Assembly: GCF_001613505.1 (NCBI RefSeq)
Contig: NZ_BDCM01000006.1
Span: 529,402-593,401 of the forward strand
DNA: 64,000 nt
Source of the DNA: Nocardia mikamii NBRC 108933
GTDB taxonomy: Bacteria; Actinomycetota; Actinomycetes; Mycobacteriales; Mycobacteriaceae
Reading direction: 5' to 3'
Below, piece by piece: positions 42,621-50,720 of the stretch. Each line of letters opens with the position of its first letter. Position 1 is the stretch's first letter. The notes under the pieces are model-generated. The model was not told where the DNA came from, searched no databases, and saw only the letters and a program-made list of their open reading frames with translations. Made by a program: the position numbers and the translations under genes.

Positions 42621-43469
42621 TCAGCGCAGGAAGCGGTTGAACTGGTCGTTGGCGCGGCGCATCGTGAACTCGTAGGGCCAGGCGAACTTTCGCGCCCACC
42701 AATACCCGAACCGCACGTCGAACGACGTGTAGACGAGAAAGCGATTCTTCTCGATACCACGGAAGATGGCCCGCGCGGCCTGATCCGGCGATGCGGCGTG
42801 CGACTGGAACCGCTTCACATACCGTCGAATTCGCGGATCGTCGCGATCCACACCGGCGATCTCGACGGTCTGCACCAGATGGGTGTTCACCGCTCCCGGC
42901 ACCACCAGATGCACCGTGATCCCGTGCCGGGCCAGGTCGAAGCGCAGCACCTCCGATACGCCGCGCAACCCGTATTTGCTCGCGCTGTAGGCCGCATGCC
43001 AGGGAAAGGCCAGCAGCCCCGCCGCCGAGGACACGTTGACCAGCGCCCCGCCACGCCCGGCCCGCACCATCTCCGGCACGAAGCTCTCGATGACGTGGAT
43101 CGGGCCCATCAGATTCACGTCCACCATCGAGCGCCAGTGCCGGTGCTCGAGATTCTCGACGGTGCCCCAGGCCGAGATGCCGGCCACGTTCATCACCACG
43201 TCCAGGCTGCCGTGCCGACCGTGCACGTCCCGGGCGAAGGCGGCGACCGCCTCGTAATCGCTGATGTCGAGAGCCCGCGATTCCAGCACCTTGCCGCCGG
43301 TGCGCCCGATCTCCTCGACGGTGTCCGCGAGCCCGGCGGCATCGATATCGGTCAGAACGAGTTCGGCCCCCTGCGCGGCGGCGGCGATCGCGGTCGCCCG
43401 ACCGATTCCGCTGGCCGCGCCGGTGACCAGAGTCTTCTTGCCGCTCACGGACTTCAAGCGATCACGCAC
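42621..43469 (-). CDS. Short-chain dehydrogenase/reductase
   Basis: A 282-residue SDR: TGAASGIGRATAIAAAAQGA, NVAGISAWG, NVSSAAGLL, and the YSASK catalytic pair. An Asp in LVLTDIDAAG suggests NAD(H). A C-terminal extension of about 40 aromatic-rich residues (FDVRFGYWWARKFAWPYEF) suggests membrane association or lipid substrates. The GTG at 43469 follows GAGGAA, so the upstream frame to 43517 is not used. Confidence 0.9.
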   Translation of the reverse strand: MRDRLKSVSGKKTLVTGAASGIGRATAIAAAAQGAELVLTDIDAAGLADTVEEIGRTGGKVLESRALDISDYEAVAAFARDVHGRHGSLDVVMNVAGISAWGTVENLEHRHWRSMVDVNLMGPIHVIESFVPEMVRAGRGGALVNVSSAAGLLAFPWHAAYSASKYGLRGVSEVLRFDLARHGITVHLVVPGAVNTHLVQTVEIAGVDRDDPRIRRYVKRFQSHAASPDQAARAIFRGIEKNRFLVYTSFDVRFGYWWARKFAWPYEFTMRRANDQFNRFLR

Positions 43470-43601
43470 GCCGTTCCTCGAATGCTCTGCGGTGTGATGT
43501 CGGTGCTGGGCCGGCATCCGGACTGACTATCTCCGTTGCCCTGGAGCATACGTGTTCCCCGACACACCGCATCCGTACCGGGCCGCACGGGCACGTCGCG
43601 G

Positions 43602-44729
43602 CTACGACAATCCGCGCAATACCGACAGCATCCCGGCGACCGCGACCGGCCACGGGAATTGTTCGGCTCGCGAGCGCGCCGCACGCCGTCGCTGCGCCGC
43701 CGGGCGGGCCAGCACATCGGTGACGGCCTCGGCGAAGGCGGACGGGTGATCGGCGGCCACGGCCCCGCATTCGGCGGTCACGATGTCGGCCAGCGCCGAG
43801 GAACGACTCGCCACCACCGGGGTGCCGGCGGCCAGCGCCTCGAGCGCCGCCAGTCCGAAGGTTTCGTGCGGACCGGGCGCGAGGGAGATGTCGGCGCTGG
43901 CCAGCAGGGTCGCCAAATGTGTTCGGTCGTCGATGAATCCGGCGAAATGGACGCCGGGACGCCCGTCGGGCAACGCCGCCACGCCGCGTGCCTGCCGGAC
44001 CAGCGCGTCGCGGCGCGGCCCGTCCCCCGCGACCACCAGGCGCACGTTCACCCCGCCCCGGCGCAGGTGATCCACCGCCTCGATACTGCGGTCGACCCGC
44101 TTCTCCACCGACAGCCGCCCGCAGTGCACCACCAGATGCGAACCTCCGAGCCGCGCCCGCAGGGCCCGATCGTGACGATGCGGCGCGAACAGCTCCAGAT
44201 CCACACCCAACGGGACGAGCGCGACATTCGGGGCATCGATCCGGTCGAATTCCGCGCGGGCGAACGCGGTCGTGCAGACCACCATGTCGTAATCGGCGGC
44301 GGTGCGGCGATTGGCCACATCGGCGGCTCGCCGCGCGACCGAGGTGGGTAGCACCTGGCCGAGCAACCGATCGAGACGCTCGTGCGAGATCATCACCGAC
44401 GCGATATCCCGGCGGCGGGCCCACCGTCCGAATCCGCGCAGAGTCAGCCGGTCCGACACCTCGAGCGCATCCGGCGCCAGCCCCGCCAGCAGATCGGCGA
44501 CTCGGCGCGGATCGGCCGCGCGATACCCGCCCGTCCACGGAATCCCCAACGCCGGCACGGTCATCCGCAGCACACCGTTGGGCAGCATTTCCTCGCCCCG
44601 GCGCGCGCCCGGCACGATCAGCACCACCTCGTGCCCGGCGGCCACATATCCGGCGCCGAGGTGATGCAGTGCGGTGCGAAGTCCGCCCGAACGCGGCCCG
44701 TAGAAGTTCGCCAGCTGAGCGATGCGCAC
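43602..44729 (-). CDS. GT4 glycosyltransferase, PimC-like mannosyltransferase
   Basis: A 375-residue GT-B enzyme: IAQLANFYGPRSGGLRTALH at the N-terminus, VMISHERLDR, VVHCGRLSVEKRVDRSIEA, and the C-terminal GPHETFGLAALEALAAGTPV with the Glu-x7-Glu pattern. It closely recalls mycobacterial PimC, which adds mannose to phosphatidylinositol mannosides. Acceptor specificity cannot be confirmed here. The start is GTG; upstream frame sequence is not family-like. Confidence 0.82.
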   Translation of the reverse strand: MRIAQLANFYGPRSGGLRTALHHLGAGYVAAGHEVVLIVPGARRGEEMLPNGVLRMTVPALGIPWTGGYRAADPRRVADLLAGLAPDALEVSDRLTLRGFGRWARRRDIASVMISHERLDRLLGQVLPTSVARRAADVANRRTAADYDMVVCTTAFARAEFDRIDAPNVALVPLGVDLELFAPHRHDRALRARLGGSHLVVHCGRLSVEKRVDRSIEAVDHLRRGGVNVRLVVAGDGPRRDALVRQARGVAALPDGRPGVHFAGFIDDRTHLATLLASADISLAPGPHETFGLAALEALAAGTPVVASRSSALADIVTAECGAVAADHPSAFAEAVTDVLARPAAQRRRAARSRAEQFPWPVAVAGMLSVLRGLS

Positions 44730-44840
44730 GCGCCGATCGTCCCCGTCGCGCGAACCGGCGGGACGAACACGGGATGAATGCTCGCCGAAGGCTGCGCCAA
44801 CCGCGCGCACCGGCATCGCCTCTCGACCGCGGCACTCGCG

Positions 44841-45893
44841 TCACCGTGCGGCAGGCCGGACCCGGATCATGCCGTGGGCGCGCTCGGACCCCAGGCGCGA
44901 CAGCTCGGCGCGCACCGCGATCCATTCGGTGTCCTCGAATCGGAGACGAAACACGAGTTCCCTTGCCGGCGCATCGATCTCATCGGCGAAGACAGCCGCG
45001 AACGCCGCCCGGTAATCCCGCCGATCATCGGGATGCACGAGCGGCCGTTCGGTGCTCCAGCGTTCCAGCGGCGGTGGTGGCGGGCTGGCCCACTCGTACA
45101 CCAGCCCCAACGCCAATTCGACGAATCCCACACCGGCATCGGGCGACCGCGACACCGCGCGGGTGATCGCCAGATCCGTATCCGGGCGCGGCGGGCTGAC
45201 GTCGGTGATCTCGTGCAGCAGCGCGCGGGTGACGTGTGCCGTCCGGGTCGAGACGGCCAGATGCGGATCCTCGCGATGCACCCGGATGACCAGCTGGAAG
45301 TTGCGCACGATCTCGTCGTCACCGCGAATCGCCAGTTCCCCCTGCCAGCGACCGGCCGGATCGGTGCCTGCCACCACCGCGGTATAGCCCATCCGCTCGT
45401 CGAAACGCACCATCCGCCCGAACACCTCCGGCGGCGTGCGCACCACCCGCACGTGTTCGCGGGCGCGGGCGAAGGCGAGTTCCTCCAGGCCGGGGCCGTG
45501 GTGGGCGAGTTCGGTACCGGAATCCCAGTCCCATGCCGCGACCGCGCGCCGGGGCGGCGGCTGCCGGCCCGCGGCGCCCACCCACAGCTGCACGCCGTGC
45601 ACAGCCCCGAACGAGCAGAAGACCGGCACCGCGATCGCGGTCCAGCCGCCCTCGGAGACGACGATCCGGCCGTCGGCCGACTCCGCGGCCGAGCCGGACG
45701 GAACGGCCGCCGCTGCTATCTCGACGGCGGCGGCCGCCAGCGCGGAGGCACCCGCCCCGAGCGAGCGTCCGGCGCGCGAAAGACTCGTCCATTCCCGGAC
45801 GCGAGGCCCGTCGGCGACGATCGTCGGCCCACTCGCGGGCGCCAGCGTTTCCACCAGCAGCCATGGCGAACCCACGGATTCGGCGACCGCCAT
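44841..45893 (-). CDS. GAF/PAS-like sensor protein (DUF5593-like) coupled to a c-di-GMP enzyme
   Basis: A 350-residue soluble protein with a GAF-like N-terminal half and a PAS-like C-terminal half (LVHPDDRRDYRAAFAAVF followed by ELVFRLRFEDTEWIAVRAEL). It resembles proteins annotated DUF5593 in Nocardia and Rhodococcus, a match from memory. It starts 9 bp after the GGDEF-EAL gene in the same direction, so it may pass a signal to or from c-di-GMP turnover. No output domain of its own is visible. Confidence 0.65.
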   Translation of the reverse strand: MAVAESVGSPWLLVETLAPASGPTIVADGPRVREWTSLSRAGRSLGAGASALAAAAVEIAAAAVPSGSAAESADGRIVVSEGGWTAIAVPVFCSFGAVHGVQLWVGAAGRQPPPRRAVAAWDWDSGTELAHHGPGLEELAFARAREHVRVVRTPPEVFGRMVRFDERMGYTAVVAGTDPAGRWQGELAIRGDDEIVRNFQLVIRVHREDPHLAVSTRTAHVTRALLHEITDVSPPRPDTDLAITRAVSRSPDAGVGFVELALGLVYEWASPPPPPLERWSTERPLVHPDDRRDYRAAFAAVFADEIDAPARELVFRLRFEDTEWIAVRAELSRLGSERAHGMIRVRPAAR

Positions 45894-45902
45894 ACCGGGG
45901 AA

Positions 45903-47792
45903 TCAGATCCGATGCGCCCCACGGGAAACCCGCGGGAGTTCCAGGTCGAGCGGGATGCGCCCCTCCGCCAGATGCGGTTCGGCCTCCTCGGCGGGCATCG
46001 GCCGCGCGATGAGGAAACCCTGCGCCCGGTAGCAACCCAGGCCGACCAGGGTGCGCGCGGCCACCGCCGTCTCCACCCCTTCGCCGACCACTCCGAGGCC
46101 GAACGAACCGGCAAGTCCCACAATGGATTTCACGATCGCCAGATCGTCGGTGCTGGCGCCGAGCCGCTGCACGAAACCGCGGTCGATCTTCACCGCGTCC
46201 ACCGGCAGCGCCTTGAGATGCGACAGCGAACTGTAGCCGGTGCCGAAATCATCGATCGCGATCTGCACACCCATGCGCTTGAGTCCGCGCAAGGTCACCT
46301 GCGTGCGGGTCAGATCCGAGACCACGACATGTTCGGTGATCTCCAGGCACACCGAACTGCCATCGATTCCGTGCCGGCGCAGCACATCCTCGACGCATTC
46401 CACGAAGTCCAGGCTCACCAACTGCACCGGCGAGACGTTGATCCGGATCACCACGTTCGAGGCCAGCCCGGCGCGCCGCCATTTCGCGAATTGCGCCAGG
46501 GCCGTACGCAATACCCAGCGACCGAGTTCGCCGGCCAGATTCGTCGCCTCGGCCACCCCGACGAACGCACCGGGCGGCAGCAGTCCGCGGGTGGGATGCT
46601 GCCAGCGCACCAACGCCTCCAGCGCCACGATGCGCCCGGTCCGCAGATCCACCTCGGGCTGATAGTGCAGCAGCAGCGAACCGTCGGAGACCGCGCCGCG
46701 CAGATTCAATTCGACGTCGTCCTGCAGTTCGAACTGCGCGCGCATGGCATCGGTAAAGACCGCGACGCCGTTGCCGCCACCGGATTTCGCCGACAACAGC
46801 GCGTGGTCGGCCCGGCGCAGCAGATCGGCGACGGTGGTCTCCCCCGGCATGCCCAGCGCCACACCGACACTCGCACCACGACTCACCGTTTCTCCGCCCA
46901 CCGACACCCGGCGGGTGATCAACTGCTGAATCCGGGTGGCCTCGAGTTCCGCCGCGACCGGATCCACCGGTTTGGCCGGAACGATGACGAATTCGTCGCC
47001 GCCCAGCCGCGCGATCATGTCGTTCGGATCGAGATGTTCCTTCAGCCGCGACGACAGAGTGCGGATGAAATTGTCACCGGCGGTATGACCCAGGAAATCG
47101 TTGAGCGCCTTGAGCCGATCGAGATCGAGGAAGAAGGCGGCGACCGGCCCCGAACTGCCCGGACGCAACCGCTCCTCCATATGTTCGAGCAGGGCGCGAC
47201 GGTTGGCCAATCCGGTGAGGTCGTCGTGCAGGGCGATGTAGCGCAGCCGTTCCTCGGCCACCACCCGGGCCTGCAATTGCGCCAGCAACGCCGCGATCGC
47301 CTTCAGGACGTTGATCTCCCGGGTGCTCCACTGCCGGTCGCCCCGTTTCATGAATCCGAGTAATCCGGTCGGCTCACCGCGTGACATCAGCGGAACGGTC
47401 GCGGTCGTCACGTCGGTCAGTCCGGAGCGGCGAATCGTCTCCTGATAGTCGGAGAATTCCGGGGTGGGGCGGGCGATCATCGGTTCGGTGGCGTGCTCGA
47501 CGGCGCGGAACACCGAATCGGCCTGTTCGAAATACACCACACGCAGCGGGTCGGGGTCGGGCACGCCTTGGCGCGGCGGCCATTCCGCGACCAGCACCGT
47601 CGCCCGCCGTTCCCGGTCGGTATGGCGGACGAAACTGAAATCGACGTCGAAGTAGTCGACCAGTTTGGCCAGCACTCGTTCGGTCGCCGCCACCATCGTC
47701 GTGGCGTCGACACCCATCAACTCCGCGGCGACCTGGGTCACCAACGAGTCGAGCGTTCGCCGAGGCACCTTATCTCCGATCGCGCTATCCAC
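45903..47792 (-). CDS. GAF-GGDEF-EAL cyclic di-GMP enzyme, Rv1354c-like
   Basis: A 629-residue bifunctional protein: GAF-like domain (residues 15-175), GGDEF domain with intact GGDEF at 264-268, and EAL domain from about 365 with ALEALVRW, IDDFGTGYSSLSHL and VGEGVET. Both active sites look complete, so it may make and degrade c-di-GMP, as reported for Rv1354c homologues. The inhibitory RxxD site before GGDEF reads DPND, so product feedback at that site is doubtful. No membrane segments. Confidence 0.92.
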   Translation of the reverse strand: MDSAIGDKVPRRTLDSLVTQVAAELMGVDATTMVAATERVLAKLVDYFDVDFSFVRHTDRERRATVLVAEWPPRQGVPDPDPLRVVYFEQADSVFRAVEHATEPMIARPTPEFSDYQETIRRSGLTDVTTATVPLMSRGEPTGLLGFMKRGDRQWSTREINVLKAIAALLAQLQARVVAEERLRYIALHDDLTGLANRRALLEHMEERLRPGSSGPVAAFFLDLDRLKALNDFLGHTAGDNFIRTLSSRLKEHLDPNDMIARLGGDEFVIVPAKPVDPVAAELEATRIQQLITRRVSVGGETVSRGASVGVALGMPGETTVADLLRRADHALLSAKSGGGNGVAVFTDAMRAQFELQDDVELNLRGAVSDGSLLLHYQPEVDLRTGRIVALEALVRWQHPTRGLLPPGAFVGVAEATNLAGELGRWVLRTALAQFAKWRRAGLASNVVIRINVSPVQLVSLDFVECVEDVLRRHGIDGSSVCLEITEHVVVSDLTRTQVTLRGLKRMGVQIAIDDFGTGYSSLSHLKALPVDAVKIDRGFVQRLGASTDDLAIVKSIVGLAGSFGLGVVGEGVETAVAARTLVGLGCYRAQGFLIARPMPAEEAEPHLAEGRIPLDLELPRVSRGAHRI

Positions 47793-48271
47793 GGCATGTC
47801 GAGGGAAGGACGTCCACGCCCCGAGCGTCGATGAATCCGCCCTGAACCGACGCTAGTGTATCGACGTATTGCGATGAAATCGCGGCGAGTTCGCGGAGAG
47901 GTGCGGCGGAGAATTCGCCGAGGGCCGGCAGGGGGGCCGTACGGCGGGGTCGCACACGGTGGTCAGCAGCCATATCGTCGCAGCGCCTCCGGTGCGACAT
48001 CCAGCCCAGTCATACGGTTCCTACTCTGTTGCTGCGCGGCGCGGCGCGATCGTTCGGCCACCTCCGCTCGGCAGGCGGTACCGCCGGTGTCGGGTATGGC
48101 CACCTAGGGAAGTATCCGTCATCCCTCCGAAATTGACCAGACGTCCGGCAAATCTTCCGAAACCCGAGCGTGCCGCGCGGTATCGATCGAGGTCATCCCG
48201 TCGGTGTCGTGCACCACACAGAACAAAAAGACCGCCCGGTTCACATTTGGTTACCCGTTGGCAACCAAATA
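47793..48271. other. Intergenic region upstream of the GGDEF-EAL gene
   Basis: A 479-bp gap between two minus-strand transcription units. It should contain the GGDEF-EAL promoter at its left and the end of the GyrI-like pair at its right. An inverted repeat lies at 48245-48270. I see no gene or RNA. Confidence 0.45.
48245..48270. terminator. Inverted repeat after the GyrI-like pair
   Basis: Arms ATTTGGTT (48245-48252) and AACCAAAT (48263-48270) surround a 10-base loop, one base beyond the stop at 48272. The AT-rich arms are unusual in this GC-rich DNA. It could be a terminator or a protein-binding site. Confidence 0.45.
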
Positions 48272-48703
48272 TCACACCAGAATCGAGATGAACAACTCCA
48301 ACCGGTCGGGACCACGCCACACCTCGATCTCCTCGCGATACGCGCGGGTGATCTCGGCCGACGCGGTGGCGTCGTCGACCTGAGCCCAGACGTCCTCGAC
48401 CGGATCGTGATAATCACCGTTGGGTTCGAATCGGGCGTATACGCCCTTCGGGACGCGAATCATCACATCGCCGACCGGCACCTCTTTGGGCGCGTGATAT
48501 TCGTAGCTGACCAGCACGTTGTAATTTCCGGCCGGATCGGGCACGTACACGGTGTAGAGCGGGCCGCCGATCTCGCGATCACGCAGCCGCTCACGCAGGA
48601 ATTCGATCAGCTCACTGTTGCTGACCTTGAAACTCGGCCGGACCCGCGGCACCACCAGGCCGCCGTAGATGGCCGCGTCGCGGACCACGATCGAATACGT
48701 CAT
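48272..48703 (-). CDS. GyrI-like effector-binding domain protein 2
   Basis: A 143-residue stand-alone GyrI-like domain, the small-molecule-binding fold otherwise found at the C-terminus of AraC and MerR regulators: SNSELIEFLRERLRDREIGG, VLVSYEYH, and IRVPKGVYARFEPNGDY. There is no DNA-binding domain. It overlaps the upstream paralogue by ATGA. Function could be ligand sequestration or hydrolysis. Confidence 0.75.
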   Translation of the reverse strand: MTYSIVVRDAAIYGGLVVPRVRPSFKVSNSELIEFLRERLRDREIGGPLYTVYVPDPAGNYNVLVSYEYHAPKEVPVGDVMIRVPKGVYARFEPNGDYHDPVEDVWAQVDDATASAEITRAYREEIEVWRGPDRLELFISILV

Positions 48704-49143
48704 CGGGGGTCTACCGCCAGGTACAGATCGATCTTGTACGCGTGCGGATAGCATTCGAAATCCCCGGTGAAGGTGCGTTTGATCTGGTTGTGTTCCTCGG
48801 CGTAGGCGATCTGGGTCCACAGGTCGGTCATGATCTGCGGAAAATTGCCGACCGCGGAGAAACGCGCATAGGCGCCGGCGGGCAGACGGGCCACGATATG
48901 CCCGCGGGTCACCCGATCGAAAGAGGTGCATTCGTAGCCGACGATCTGCGTGTTGAACGTGCCCAGATCGGGTGCGTAATCGGTGTAGGAGGAGGCCAGC
49001 GGGCCCCCCAATTCCTGATGCAGCACCGCGGCCCAAGCGGCCTCGAGATCGCGGTCGCGCAGTTCTCCGAGCGCACGTTTCGGACTGCGCACCGGTAGCC
49101 CGGCGACCCACGTCTCGTCCCGCTCGACGATTTCGAACTGCAT
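48700..49143 (-). CDS. GyrI-like effector-binding domain protein 1
   Basis: A 147-residue paralogue of the next gene: MQFEIVERDETWVAGLPVRS, then ELRDRDLEAAWAAVLHQE, IVGYECTSFD and ARLPAGAYARFSAVGNF. GAGAGAG precedes the ATG. A frame upstream to 49230 has no site. The pair forms a two-gene operon of duplicated single-domain proteins. Confidence 0.75.
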   Translation of the reverse strand: MQFEIVERDETWVAGLPVRSPKRALGELRDRDLEAAWAAVLHQELGGPLASSYTDYAPDLGTFNTQIVGYECTSFDRVTRGHIVARLPAGAYARFSAVGNFPQIMTDLWTQIAYAEEHNQIKRTFTGDFECYPHAYKIDLYLAVDPR

Positions 49144-49526
49144 GCAAGAACTCTCTCGATGTGATCGCGTTGGGCCGCGCAACCGGTGCTGCGGCGGACC
49201 GTCCGGCTGGAAACGCCATGCTATCAACATCGAAAGCTACGGACCTGCACGTCTGCCGGCCGGACAGCTGATCATCCGACCGGTCCGATTCCAGCGACCT
49301 GTCGGCTTTTCGGCCGACAGCCGCCCCCATCCCGGAAATCGGCGACTCTCCTCGCCACCGCGAATACCTCGCGCCGGACCGAACGAATCGCCCACAAGGC
49401 ACGAATCGACATGTACCGGACGGTGCGCCGAGTCTCGCAAACAGACAGCTATCGACAGCGGTCGGTGTGACACGATCACCGCGGAACGGGCAGACTCGCA
49501 AGGGCACCGACCGAACGGAGGGACCG
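49144..49526. other. Divergent intergenic region, GyrI-like/udgB
   Basis: A 383-bp gap between divergent genes. It contains an inverted repeat CTGTCGGC/GCCGACAG at 49299-49320 with a six-base spacer, and GGAGGG before udgB at its right end. No gene is supported. Confidence 0.4.
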
Positions 49527-50321
49527 ATGGTGCGTCGCACCGCCCACAGCGAACCACCGAAAACCGCCGCGACAGCATCGGCCGACTATCCCGACCTCGA
49601 CGCGATGGACATCGCGCTCACCGACTGCCGCGCCTGCCCGCGACTGGTCGCCTGGCGCGAACAGGTCGCCCGCGAGAAGCGCGCCGCCTTCCGCGACGAA
49701 ACCTACTGGGGCCGCCCGGTGACCGGTTTCGGCCCCACCGACGCCGCCATGCTGCTGGTCGGCCTCGCCCCCGCCGCCCACGGCGGAAACCGCACCGGCC
49801 GGATGTTCACCGGCGACCGCAGCGGCGACGTACTCTTCGCTTCCCTCTACACGATCGGCGCCGCCACCCAGCCCACCGCCACCCGCCGCGACGACGGCCT
49901 CCGGCTGATCGGCACCCGCGTCACCTCCCCCGTGCACTGCGCGCCCCCGGACAACAAACCCACCATCGACGAACGCGACCGTTGCCGGCACTGGCTGATC
50001 AACGAACTCGAATTGCTCTCCCCCACAGTCCGTTCCGTCGTCGTCCTCGGCGCCTGGGGCTGGCAGGCACTCATGCCCGCCCTCACCACGGCCGGCTGGC
50101 AGGTTCCCCGCCCCCGCCCGAAATTCGGCCACGGCGTCCACTACACGATCGAACCCGCCCGCCCCGGCCGCCACCGCCTCGAACTGTTCGGCAGCTACCA
50201 CGTCAGCCAGCAGAACACCTTCACCGGCCGCCTCACCCCCGCCATGCTCGACACAGTCCTCGCCGAGGCCGCCACCGCCGCCGGTCTCCACCTCACCCCA
50301 CCCGCCCCCGAACCCACCTGA
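49527..50321 (+). CDS. Type 5 uracil-DNA glycosylase UdgB
   Basis: A 264-residue family 5 UDG that removes uracil and other deaminated bases from DNA. The Fe-S cluster region begins DCRACPRLVAWREQVAREK. Active-site motif A is VGLAPAAHGGNRTGRMFTGD and motif B is GSYHVSQQNTFTGRLT. GGAGGG lies five bases before the ATG. It corresponds to Rv1259 of M. tuberculosis by recall. It is followed closely by tRNA-Ala. Confidence 0.92.
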   Translation: MVRRTAHSEPPKTAATASADYPDLDAMDIALTDCRACPRLVAWREQVAREKRAAFRDETYWGRPVTGFGPTDAAMLLVGLAPAAHGGNRTGRMFTGDRSGDVLFASLYTIGAATQPTATRRDDGLRLIGTRVTSPVHCAPPDNKPTIDERDRCRHWLINELELLSPTVRSVVVLGAWGWQALMPALTTAGWQVPRPRPKFGHGVHYTIEPARPGRHRLELFGSYHVSQQNTFTGRLTPAMLDTVLAEAATAAGLHLTPPAPEPT

Positions 50322-50410
50322 CCCCGCATTTCCCCACCCGGACCAGCCGATTCGGAATCTCCCGTCCCCACCTGCTAAAGTTCTCCTCCGTTGGCCCGGA
50401 AACGAGCCAC

Positions 50411-50483
50411 GGGGCTATGGCGCAGTTGGTAGCGCGTCTCGTTCGCATCGAGAAGGTCAGGGGTTCGATTCCCCTTAGCTCCA
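50411..50483 (+). tRNA. tRNA-Ala (anticodon CGC)
   Basis: A 73-nt cloverleaf: acceptor GGGGCTA pairs with TAGCTCC, D arm GCGC-AGTTGGTA-GCGC, anticodon stem TCTCG/CGAGA with loop TTCGCAT, and T arm AGGGG-TTCGATT-CCCCT. The discriminator base is A and CCA is not encoded. It reads GCG codons. A strong hairpin follows at 50489. Confidence 0.97.
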
Positions 50484-50488
50484 CCCAC

Positions 50489-50525
50489 CGAAGCAGCCGC
50501 AGGTCATCGACCTGCGGCTGCTTCG
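50489..50525 (+). terminator. Terminator hairpin after tRNA-Ala
   Basis: A 17-base-pair perfect stem, left arm CGAAGCAGCCGCAGGTC, with a three-base ATC loop. It lies six bases beyond the tRNA. It lacks a U-tract but is the strongest hairpin in this part of the window. Confidence 0.75.
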
Positions 50526-50560
50526 CTGTGTGGCATTGCCCGAACACGTTGCGTGGTTGA

Positions 50561-50671
50561 CATCGGGGTGGCCGTGTCGTGCAGGTCTACAAGGTCGGCG
50601 GTGACCTGGATCCTGTGATCCCGATGACGCACAACGGGCTCGAGATCATTGCGGAGTCAAGGCTCGGCTAG
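50561..50671 (+). pseudogene. Possible C-terminal gene remnant downstream of tRNA-Ala
   Basis: An open frame without a start, bounded by a TGA at 50558-50560 and a TAG at 50669, reads HRGGRVVQVYKVGGDLDPV then IPMTHNGLEIIAESRLG. The composition is protein-like and lacks the Arg/Pro bias of GC-rich noise frames. It could be the tail of a gene cut by integration next to the tRNA. Family not recognised. Confidence 0.3.
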
Positions 50672-50708
50672 TGCTCCGACCTGGGTATTCCGCCCTTGAT
50701 GGGGTGGC

Positions 50709-50714
50709 TAGTCT
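50709..50714 (+). promoter_or_regulatory. -10 hexamer of a predicted leaderless GGDEF-EAL mRNA
   Basis: TAGTCT followed by six bases and the ATG at 50721. GGAGAG between them is too close to the ATG to act as a normal ribosome-binding site. Confidence 0.5.
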
Positions 50715-50720
50715 GGAGAG

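Noticed and set aside
44778..47363. An 861-codon open frame opposite the GGDEF-EAL and sensor genes
   Set aside because: It spans two real genes on the other strand and contains no recognisable domain; an antisense artefact of high GC content.
49299..49320. Inverted repeat CTGTCGGC/GCCGACAG as an operator
   Set aside because: Arms are short and GC-rich, the position is far from either start, and no regulator gene is adjacent; chance is likely.
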